Shown here piece by piece: positions 10,315 to 18,377 of a DNA stretch of 64,000 nt (positions are counted from its first letter, which is position 1; each line of letters opens with the position of its first letter). This DNA comes from Macrothele yani (Eukaryota; Arthropoda; Arachnida; Araneae; Macrothelidae). Position numbers and translations under genes: made by a program. The stretch lies in assembly GCA_039090855.1 (NCBI GenBank), contig CM077011.1, positions 39,575,501 through 39,639,500 on the forward strand. Reading direction: 5' to 3'. The notes under the pieces were generated by a model. It did not search any database and was not told the origin of the DNA. It saw nothing but the letters and a program-made list of their open reading frames with translations.

Positions 10315-10730
10315 TATGATCTGATCAGATGTTACGCGGGTTGGATTTTACGAAATTTCAGTCTGAGTACGTAAAAAGTTGAAAGGGGCTTTTCCGAAAT
10401 AACGGAATTACTCATTACGGAAGATCTGTGAAAAAACGAGAGCTTTTAAAAACGGAAATTCTTTTAAAAGACAAACTGCTACCGGTAACATTTGCGGCAC
10501 ATTATTTTCAGAAATTTTCCGTGATGTCGCACCAATTATTTCTTACAGTGTAGCTAAGTTTGGTTGTCCTCACCTGGGCGTGTCTGTCTCCACTGAATCT
10601 GAGGGATCTGTGTATAGAAAGCATGTGTAGGGTGTGAAAACACGGGATGATGTTATCGAGAATCCTACCGATACACAGACACCTTTATCATAGGCTGCAT
10701 CGTACGGCTGTTTCTTTCTGCACTGTGAAA

Positions 10731-11782
10731 AACAAGTGGTGTGAATTCAAGGAAAATTTCTGAAAACAATACGTAGCAAAGTTGACGGCAGGTGTACGTC
10801 CTTTAACTAAATTTTCGGCTTTAAAAGAACCCGTAGTTTTAAAATTCCATATGTTCAGATTTTGCGTAATTAGAAAAATTCCGTTTATTCCAGAAAAGTC
10901 TGTTTGAGGTTTTTCCGTATTTATTCAGAAATTTCGCAAAACCGAAGGGGCTGACGATACACCAGATAACTCTTTCGCAGCGGTGAGGATCGAACCCACG
11001 TCCTTTGTGTTTGTTTAACAGATCACGCGCCTCTTAACCACTGGGCCAAAAAGACTGGGGGAATTTGAATCCCGTCCACAGCAAAACTAATTGCACGATG
11101 AGATTTTTTTTTGTCCTTAAAAAAAAATCTCATTTGAGCTTGGTATCCATTTTATTTTTGGTTGGAGCTTTTTTTTTTTTTTTTTTTTGAATAGGTTTGT
11201 AATAATTTTATTTTCACTGTAGGATGATTCATCACAAATTAAGTATTTTTTCATCGTGATTTTGTCGAAACAACAGAATGCTTTGGAACTTAAGATATTT
11301 TTATACAGACAATGACTTTCAAAATATAAGATGTACTGTTTTATGGTATTATTTCACAAAACTCCTAAACATAAAATTTACTCTTGATAGCTATAACGGC
11401 TTTTATATTACTCATGCGATATGTTATCAAAAATACCTGATCGCGCTGCAGATCTTCAAAATCAGATCATTCGACTGACGACTGAAACTTAATAGTTAAT
11501 GAAACCACAAGTATTCCCACAAATCTCTGCTATCACCGGAAATTTCTCGTTATATCGATACGGAAAATGTGAGAGTGGAATTTTTCCATTACTACACGAA
11601 AGGAATTGTGGGAGGTGTTTCTGAAAATCCATAATTTTCTCGGAGGAAATACGAAAATTCCTTTAAATTCCGGTTACTTTTCGTCATTTTACGGGAAAGA
11701 TTTGTATCAGAGGTATGGTTTTTTAATTCGCGAAAGGAATCATGGGAGGTGCTATTTGAATTTCAGAAAATGTTTTTCAGTG
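10731..11782 (+). mobile_element. Family X TIR element, copy X1 (uninterrupted)
   Basis: The ends are CACTGTGAAAAACAAG and TGTTTTTCAGTG, about 1.05 kb apart. The inner flanks carry repeated GGAAAATTTCTGAAAA-like phrases. A tRNA-like block lies at 10972-11055, followed by a T-run and ATCGTGATTTTGTCGAAACA. The same order occurs in X2, where another element splits it. Short frames at 11278-11848 are not supported as genes. Confidence 0.75.
10972..11055 (-). repeat. tRNA-like block inside family X (copy X1)
   Basis: On the minus strand it reads GCCCAGTGGTTAAGAGGCGC, then GGGTTCGATCCTCACC, which are good A- and B-box shapes about 40 bp apart. It is flanked on both sides by family X sequence, so it is not called a functional tRNA. 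Confidence 0.65.
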
Positions 11783-11928
11783 TGGATGCAACTACTGTCG
11801 GCCTTAATGGGATTGATGCAAGTAGCGGACATTCGAAAGTTTCAATAGGTGCATTTATTTTACGGCAAGCTGTAGCAGCTTCGCAATCCCCACCGGAACG
11901 GCATTCGACAAAGTATGCACGGAGCTAT

Positions 11929-12671
11929 CAGTGCTGAGTTAGGGTTCATTTTTAAGAGCCCAAGAGCGTCCTAGCCCGAAATATGTCAGCCCGAGCACGA
12001 AATTTATATTGAAAATAGAGCCCGGTACCGAACGAGCCCGAAAACTATGACTTACGTGTTTAGGCATTAATAAAAAAATAATCTGTTCTAGATTTCCACT
12101 CTCTTCCCCTTGCAAATAACCGGTGTCTTTCACAGCTGAGAAGTGGAGAAGGGACCTTTTTTTTGTTTCTATAGTATAGTTGTACTATTTGTTTCACCAT
12201 TCGTTTCTTCTTGAAATGTTTCAGGTGGCTGGAAATCCGGAAAGATCGGAAGGCGCTGCAATCTATATACTTCGCTCAATAGAGTAAACATGGAGGTGCT
12301 GCGTGGGGGGAAGAGGGAAAAATGGCTTCTGCGTACAATTTACTATCTAGTATTTTTAGTTCTGGAAGAAGCTTTTCCTTCTCCTAGAAAACCGATTAAT
12401 ACGAGGCCTTATAATACCTCCCACCCATACCAAAAATAAATATCCCTCCCGGGTACCCAGACCCAGTTGCCAAAAAATTCTCTTTGTTAATTAGAAAGGG
12501 TAAAAAAATATCACCTACGCCAAAACATCCAAAATTGCATTACAAAGAAAGAAAATTATCTGTTTCTGTTTTAGAGCCCGAACCCGAACAGTAATAAATA
12601 TTATGCAGCCAGAGCCTGGTTAGGGCCTGGGCTCCGCTTCGGGCTTTCGGGTTCGGCCCGTCTCAAAACTG
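11929..12671. mobile_element. hAT-like non-autonomous element
   Basis: It begins CAGTGCTGAG and ends with the complement of CAGTTTTGAG, matching hAT-type CAGNG termini. The 8-bp flanks GGAGCTAT and GTAACTAT agree at six of eight positions, as expected for a hAT target duplication. Many GCCCGAA/TTCGGGC blocks lie near both ends as subterminal repeats. No transposase is present. Confidence 0.65.
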
Positions 12672-12779
12672 GTAACTATAGATAGATATCCGCGTGTCGA
12701 AATAGACCAAGAATTACAATTTGGTACGTTCGCTCTGTCTCCATCCACTGCGATAATTGACACTAATCGCATCATATCA

Positions 12780-13165
12780 TCGTGCAGGATTTCAGAGGTA
12801 CCGTACTAAGCTTGCGTTCTGAGAGGAATGGAACCATGTATTCAGCGACGAATTTTTTTTGTGACTCAGCGCCGAAGATGGCCGATTGAAAGTCTGGAGA
12901 CGACGTGGTCAGAGGGATTATCTTGCTGGTGCTCCTCAACTTGGTCTAATTGCTTGGGGCGTTATCAGTTTAACGGCCGTTTATCGTTCGCATCCATAAT
13001 GGGTACAATGACAGTACGACGACATGACGATGAGGTTCTGCAACCCGGTTTGTTGGCGTAAATCCGTGGTGTTCTTGATGCCCAGTTTCAACAAGGTAAC
13101 ACCCACTCGCACACTGCCAACATCAGCAGACCTTGTCTAAGAGTTTACTGCTGACTTCTGTGGTT
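12780..13165 (+). pseudogene. Tc1-like transposase remnant
   Basis: Plus-strand translation gives pieces such as CDSAPKMAD, RRRGQRDYLAGAPQLG, MGTMTVRRHDDEVLQPGLLA and QQGNTHSHTA. These match the middle of Tc1 transposases, from the first catalytic region to the QQDNA region. Several frame changes are needed and the ends are lost. No TIRs were found. Confidence 0.65.
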
Positions 13166-13730
13166 TAAAGTCAAGTCTGATCATACTGGCAAATGTAAGT
13201 AAGTGATGACTCCACCTGAACAGCCAAAACGCTGGCTCTGAAGTCAGAAATAGATACCTTTTAATATTTGTTTAGTAAAGGCGTTACGAAAGCAATGCTG
13301 TCAGGATACGACAGTCTTAGCCCAGACAGGATCGGCCTGGGGACCACCAATTTTATCTCCCCCACTCCATTGCCCGTTTGTGTGACGTGCACCCCAATAG
13401 AGAACTTTTGGGGCGGCATTGGCTTTTTGGCAACTTGTGCGGCGTCATTGGCTTTTTGACTTGTGGACGAAAGTCAACGATGCATGGCCAGCGATGCTTC
13501 GGGGCACCATCTATAACTTTTCCACTAAATATAACGCGGTATTGCCGATTTATCTCAGTATGGCGGTCATGTGACCTAATGACTCAGGGCCACATCATAC
13601 TGTCCTCTTACCGATGACATTCGTGCAATCCCTGTGAAAGTAAATCACTTCTTTCCCACTTATCTACTTGTTTACAAGTGTGGCAAGTTTCATTTCTGTT
13701 CGTGTATTCCACCATGGTTTGGATTTTACT
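13166..13730. other. Unassigned region
   Basis: A short direct repeat (CATTGGCTTTTTG) occurs at about 13417 and 13446. No element or gene was recognised. Confidence 0.4.
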
Positions 13731-15162
13731 GCACTCATTGTCATAAAACTCCGAGCACCAAGAAAAAAACGTGCGATTAACGCGAAACTCTGCGAATAGC
13801 TACGGGGAAGGCAGACATGCAAATGATTAAAGTTCCATGCGATTCCGCATGCCCGCGTGTCCACTACCGGCGTTGCAATCGAAACCATTGGTGCTTATAA
13901 TTCGCCGCGCAGGGACTCCACATGTGTGCCGAAGGGCACGGTAAAAGTTAGGGGAGATCCCTGAGCGATAGACATGCCGAGGAGCCGCCGTAGATGTGCA
14001 TACGGGCAACTGACGGAGTTTGAACGGGGCCGTATCGTCGGGATGAGAGAGGCAGGGTGACCGGCTTCCCAAATCGGCAGCTAATTGGGCCGGCCGGACA
14101 GTGCGGTGCGATCGTGTTCGGAACAATGGACACCGGAAAGCACCCAGACATGGCGGACTCTTTCTCTCTGGAATACCCAGACACACCACCAGCAGAGAGG
14201 ACAGTGGGTTCGTGAGAGTGGCACGCACAGATGCCATGACGTCCTTGTCCAATATTCAGAGACATGTGGCGGCTGTACAAGGGACTCCTGTGTCTTACAG
14301 AACTATTTCCAGACGCCTGGAGGTGGCGAATCTGCACTCTCGATGGCTCTTGCGTTTTCTGCCATTAACACCTGACCATCGACGTCGTCTATTGCAGTGG
14401 TCTCAGAAGCGAGCAACATGGAATGCTACGGACTGGTGACGTATAGTGTTTAGTGACGAATCCCGCTTCTGTATGGGAACGGACGACCACCGTGTCAGAC
14501 TCTGGCGGACCGCAGATGAGCGCTACAATCCCAACCTCACTGTACAGCGGCACACGTCCCGAACTGAAACCGTGATGGTCTGGGGAAGCCATCGCTTATG
14601 ACAGCCGGACTTCCCTCGCAGTGATCCAAGGGACGTTGACAGCCCAACGCTACGTACAAAGCTCCTGCGGTCCCATACGCTGCCTTTCCCGGTGGGGTGG
14701 CCCGGAGCCGTTTTCCAACAAGATAACGCCTGTCCTCACACGCCTAGGGTTTCCCATGACTGTCTATGTCTTGCTTCAACGCTTCCGTCGCCTGCCAGAT
14801 CGCCTGATTTCTCACCCATCGAACACATGTGGCACCAGATAGGACTCTAGCTTCCTCCATGTCCCAGTGTTCGTGATTTAAAACGTCAGTTGCAAGAAGT
14901 GTGGGCCAATCTGTCCCAGTATAACATACGGCAGCTCTTTGACTCCATGCTGGACCGTATCCCCGCATGTATACGAGCACGAGGCGGTCCGACGAGGTAC
15001 TAACGCCGACTGTAATGTGTACCGTATGACCGCGAGAAATCTTCCTGCTGCTGTGATATTGTAATCACTTCTGTCCTTGGTATGTACCATCTCACTACTA
15101 AAATCTCATTTCAATCTGACGCCTCCTTCTTGGTGCGCGGATTTTAATGACAATGAGTGTAT
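13731..15162 (+). mobile_element. Tc1-like element, family B
   Basis: The TIRs start CACTCATTGTCAT at both ends and share GCACCAAGAA about 25 bp in, with a few mismatches. The element is about 1.43 kb and encloses a decayed plus-strand transposase. Confidence 0.85.
13974..15002 (+). pseudogene. Tc1-like transposase pseudogene (family B)
   Basis: It starts MPRSRRRCAYGQLTEFERGR, the family's N-terminal helix-turn-helix lead-in, and hits a TGA after about 28 residues. Further on, VFSDESRFCMGTDDH (near 14446) carries the first catalytic aspartate, FQQDNACPHT (near 14712) the second, and ARSPDFSPIEHMW the last acidic position. The C-terminus reads DSMLDRIPACIRARGGPTRY and then a stop at 15002. 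At least three frame changes are needed, so it is inactive. The catalytic residues themselves look intact. Confidence 0.9.
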
Positions 15163-15811
15163 ATATCGAGTAGTGTAACTCAGCTTGAAAAGTAAAACTT
15201 AGCGGCAATGAACCCTCCGCAAAGAATTGCCAACTCTCTAATGGCGGATACTTGACCTGGATTTGAAATGATATTTTAAAAAAAATTGCAAACATATTTG
15301 ATATGATACTCATTTAGTGCTGCTATTGAGATTGATTCCATTGGTAGGTTTTTAGCCCAACTTACTTCGTCTCATGGAGACTTTTGTGTGTCAGAGGATT
15401 GAAATATTGCGATGCGTGGCATGTAGCACTCGACTGGAAAACGCTAAACGCAAAATATAAAAGCAGCAGAGATTTAAGGAACAAATGTAGATGTTTTATT
15501 ACGAAAGGGTCTCAATCTGGGAACAGAACCTGACTTCCCAACCACAGGAGACGTGAGCCTGGGATTTTTTGTTTCTGGGTTGCAATGCTTTGTCAATAGG
15601 TAGCAAGAACTACATCTGCTGTCAACCGTATATCACTAAAAGATTAAGAAAGAAATTTATAGCTACTATAGATTTATTAAAGACTATTGTTGTGGTTGGT
15701 TACAGTGCAGCGATTCAGTATGACAAGTGGAGTACAAAATGTGTAAAACACCTTTTATTTCAGATCAGATCAGATGTACAGGATTTTAGGAAGGGAGTGT
15801 CTGATCCCAGC
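15163..15811. other. Unassigned region
   Basis: No supported gene. The 82-residue open frame at 15569-15817 has no recognisable domain and runs into the SINE3 copy, so it is probably chance. Confidence 0.4.
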
Positions 15812-16085
15812 TCTTAAACAATCCTTAGAAATAGGAAGCTAGGAGACTTAGGCTAAAGTGCCCGATAGGAAAGTGATACGGAAGCGAAGTAGAAAGGGGG
15901 AGGAAGACACCCTTATTTATTACCTGGGGGGGGGGGACAGTATCCGGGATCCAACGGCTTAACGTGCCCATCCCACGCACGGCGGATATTTAGTGGATCG
16001 AGAGTTCGTACCTGGCTGGGATCGAACCTGAGGTCCTTTCCGCGGCAGTCACGAACGTTGGCCACTATGCCACCCGCGGCCCAAC
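15812..16085 (-). repeat. SINE3 copy
   Basis: This is the reverse complement of the 8512-8777 repeat: GGGTGGCATAGTGGCCAACG, then GGTTCGATCCC, then AAATATCCGCCGTGCG. It includes a G-run at about 15927-15936. The A and B boxes are better kept here than in the other copy. Confidence 0.88.
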
Positions 16086-16470
16086 CACACCTCATATTTT
16101 GTAATAAGGAGATTAGATTAAATGTATTTTTCAAACATATTTGTGCTGATTTTCATTTCTTTCTACATGAAACGTTTTCATTTTACTTGTCACAAAATTA
16201 ATAAATATTATCTGATAAAAATGACTGCTTGGAAAACGGGGATGTATATTTATACTCTCAGAACGTTGACTAAGTATAAGTTACAAGCATAAGACGTCTT
16301 TTGTAAAAAAATATCGTGCTTATGTTATCGGTTTGTCCGTCTGTACCCACGATATCTATGCAACTATTAGTATGATTTGAAAAATTCTTTTGCATTGGGA
16401 AGCTTGTAATATGCGAATGATGATCCTTCATTTGGTTTTTATTTTTATTTTTTTCCGATGTACAATTTTG

Positions 16471-16483
16471 CCACTAGAGGGCG
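16471..16483 (+). promoter_or_regulatory. CTCF-like motif in array copy 2
   Basis: CCACTAGAGGGCG matches the CTCF core consensus shape (CCASYAGRKGGCR). It is the first clear unit of copy 2. Confidence 0.4.
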
Positions 16484-16784
16484 TAAATGCAGATGATGTC
16501 GAATTAAAAAATACGTTTTATTCCACATATTTGCTTCTAAACATCCGATTGGAAAAATCTTTTATCTATCGATTCCTTTATGTCGAAGGGTATTTTAGAT
16601 ATAGTTACTTTTTCAAATTACGCATAGATTTTCTTCTATCGTCTAGGGGGCGTAAAAGTAAATTACATTTTTTCCGATAACTCTTCTTCTAAAACTCCGA
16701 TTTGAAAAAATGTTTTCTTCAGCGGATACATCTCCTGATGGAAAATCTTTTCATATAATTTGAACATTTTGGTAAATAATACTT

Positions 16785-16800
16785 TGGCCACCAGGGGGCG
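16785..16800 (+). promoter_or_regulatory. Best CTCF-like motif, ~950 bp upstream of MIP start codon
   Basis: TGGCCACCAGGGGGCG is identical, over 16 bases, to the known vertebrate CTCF consensus. The equivalent unit in copy 1 has TGGCCATTGGGGGCG at 174-188. CTCF is conserved in arthropods, but binding here is inference. Confidence 0.45.
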
Positions 16801-16946
16801 TAAGCGTTAATTTTTGCTTCTGATGTATTTCCCATAAAATCTGAGCTTATAAAATATGGATTGAAAAAATTATTTCGTGGACTGATGCTACTCACATCGA
16901 TAAACCTTTTCGGAATATTTTCCTCTTAAAATATTCCACAGTTTCT

Positions 16947-16959
16947 CCGCCCGGGGGCG
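16947..16959 (+). promoter_or_regulatory. CTCF-like motif in array copy 2
   Basis: CCGCCCGGGGGCG lies in the same unit slot as CCGCCAGGGGGCG at 340. Weaker relatives lie at 16640-16652 and 17098-17110, all in the same orientation. Confidence 0.35.
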
Positions 16960-17259
16960 TACATGTATTTCTTATTTTTGTCAATATCTCTACTTTTAAT
17001 AGTCCGATTTGAAAAAAAAATATTTCTGTGTTGGAGAGCGTTTCCGGTGCGAAATGTTTCTCATATAAATTCGTGTTTTTCTTAACGCACAAGTCTGCAA
17101 CCAGAGGGCGTAAGCTCACGATTCCGTTTACAGCAATATCTGAGGGATTAAAAACCCGATTGAAAAACTTCTTTCTTCCGTCAGATACTATTGTTTTCCA
17201 TAGCAGTTCCATTGACTTTGAATAGCTTTGATAAATTTAATTTGCGTCAGAACTATTTC

Positions 17260-17486
17260 TTTTTTTTTTTTTTGATTGGAGGTTTAACGACCACCGTGAG
17301 CAACTCAATGGGCTATAAGCAGTCGCCCGTCCCTAATTTGGGGTCACTGGTTCCAGGGAAGGGAGAGAGCCAGTGCCGTAAGACAAGCACATCATCCATG
17401 CCTCACCGGGATTCGAACCCGGACCCCGTTCGGACGAATGATCAGAGGCCATCGCTTAGACCACTGCGCCACCGGGGCGGGGCGGC
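17260..17486 (-). repeat. SINE1 copy, 13-bp target duplication
   Basis: A full-length reverse copy: T-run, GGTTTAACGACCACCGTGAG, then the tRNA-like head ending in GGGGCGG. TCAGAACTATTTC flanks it at 17247-17259 and 17487-17499. A third copy of TCAGAACTATTTC at 17553 suggests a second small event next to it. Confidence 0.95.
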
Positions 17487-17699
17487 TCAGAACTATTTCA
17501 AAAAAAAAAAAATAATAAGGTGTAATAAGCAAAACTTTTTTTTTTTTATTTTTCAGAACTATTTCAAAAGTCGCGCTTATTACACCCGTAAATTTGGTGT
17601 CATATTTCTTGTTTTATTGATTACCATGCTTGTTGATATTTGAAAGATATCTTAATATATGTGCATGTTAAAAATATCTTACATAGACTATAAACAATA

Positions 17700-17717
17700 T
17701 ATCCGTTTTATTTTCAG
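17700..17717 (+). other. Candidate 3' splice site of the MIP coding exon
   Basis: CCGTTTTATTTTCAG ends at 17717, a pyrimidine-rich tract plus AG. The exon would start at 17718, 15 bases before the start codon. This implies at least one upstream non-coding exon, which I cannot place. Confidence 0.55.
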
Positions 17718-17732
17718 GAAAACTACTCTATC

Positions 17733-18317
17733 ATGAATCTGGTTGCTCGTATTTGTCTTCTTGTTTTCACCGCTTCCTTTGCCTCCCTCTGTCACTGTAG
17801 TACAGATGATTCATCTTCCTTCGCCGAACCATCATCCCACGTTGACGCAGATGACGGAAGTAAAAGAGGATGGAACGCCCTAAGTGGAGCTTGGGGAAAG
17901 CGTGCGCCTACTTGGAACAACCTGAACGGAATGTGGGGAAAGAGAGACTGGAACAACCTGTCTGGAATGTGGGGCAAAAGAGACTGGAACAACTTGTCCG
18001 GAATGTGGGGAAAGCGAGACTGGAACAATCTCTCCGGCATGTGGGGCAAAAGAGACTGGAACAACCTTTCCGGAATGTGGGGCAAACGAGGCTGGAATGA
18101 ACTATCCGGTGTCTGGGGTAAGAAAGCTGGCTGGACGAATCCCAAAGGAGAGTGGATTGCCCATCAGCCAGATATCTTCGAGAAAAAAGCCTGGAACAAC
18201 TTGAACGGAGCCTGGGGCAAGCGAAGTCCGAACAACAACCACGAGTTGTACTGGAACGGTTACGGACACAACTTGTACGAAGTGCCTGATGGTGCGTATG
18301 TACGATACTCTGTTTAA
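17733..18317 (+). CDS. Mip: Myoinhibitory peptide / allatostatin-B (MIP) neuropeptide precursor
   Basis: A 194-residue secreted prohormone. Residues 1-22 are a signal peptide (hydrophobic LVARICLLVFTASFASLC). KR/KK sites with a preceding Gly release eight W(X6)W-amides: GWNALSGAW (46-54), APTWNNLNGMW (58-68), DWNNLSGMW four times (72-80, 84-92, 96-104, 108-116), GWNELSGVW (120-128) and AWNNLNGAW (153-161). A segment at 132-150 keeps W-six residues-W (GWTNPKGEW) but continues with IAHQP and lacks the amidation Gly. The C-terminal 30 residues are a Tyr/Asn-rich tail. In arthropods MIPs inhibit visceral muscle and hormone release, and they act on the MIP/sex-peptide receptor (family knowledge). 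The ATG is the only one ahead of the signal peptide, just after a splice-acceptor-like AG, and AATAAA follows the stop. The reading frame is intact and is the one convincing host gene here. Confidence 0.95.
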   Translation: MNLVARICLLVFTASFASLCHCSTDDSSSFAEPSSHVDADDGSKRGWNALSGAWGKRAPTWNNLNGMWGKRDWNNLSGMWGKRDWNNLSGMWGKRDWNNLSGMWGKRDWNNLSGMWGKRGWNELSGVWGKKAGWTNPKGEWIAHQPDIFEKKAWNNLNGAWGKRSPNNNHELYWNGYGHNLYEVPDGAYVRYSV

Positions 18318-18359
18318 GTAAGGTTCTACATATTTACTATCGTTATTCTTGTGTGTATG

Positions 18360-18377
18360 AATAAACTGAAGAATAAA
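18360..18377 (+). terminator. MIP polyadenylation signals
   Basis: Two AATAAA hexamers at 18360-18365 and 18372-18377 lie 43-60 bases after the MIP stop codon. This fits a short 3' UTR. Confidence 0.7.

Larger units (their letters stand above)
4184..10550 (-). mobile_element. Family X TIR element, copy X3, heavily interrupted
   Basis: The left end is TA then CACTGTAAAGAATTTCC. The right end is TTCTTACAGTG then TA, giving inverted termini with a TA duplication at 4182-4183 and 10551-10552. The flanks inside each end match the ends of X1 (10731-11782) and X2 (58736-61538): 4184-4350 and 5260-5400 match the reverse complement of the X1 right end, and 10320-10550 matches the X2 left end. X3 is thus one element in minus orientation. 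It is broken by two SINE2 copies, a SINE1, a Tc1 element, a mariner-superfamily element, a SINE3, a second SINE1 and a mariner. No transposase of its own is seen, so it is non-autonomous. Confidence 0.7.
16340..17630 (+). repeat. Diverged tandem array with CTCF-like motifs (copy 2), upstream of MIP
   Basis: The units are homologous to 1-1350, with G-rich motifs at 16471, 16640, 16785, 16947 and 17098 (spacings about 150-170 bp). The closing phrase ATTGACTTTGAATAGCTTTG at 17211 and the following GCTTATTACACCCGTAAATT match 1253-1340. Copy 1 has roughly four to five more units before the closing phrase. A SINE1 is inserted at 17260-17486. The array ends about 90 bp before the MIP splice acceptor. 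Confidence 0.8.

Noticed and set aside
17191..17643. 150-codon open frame upstream of MIP, and similar frames with SMGYKQSPVPNLGSLVPGKG
   Set aside because: The repeated peptide is the translation of SINE1, seen wherever SINE1 occurs.
17792..18145. 117-codon open frame on the minus strand across the MIP gene
   Set aside because: It is the antisense shadow of the 36-bp MIP repeats; its repeated composition simply mirrors the W-amide units.
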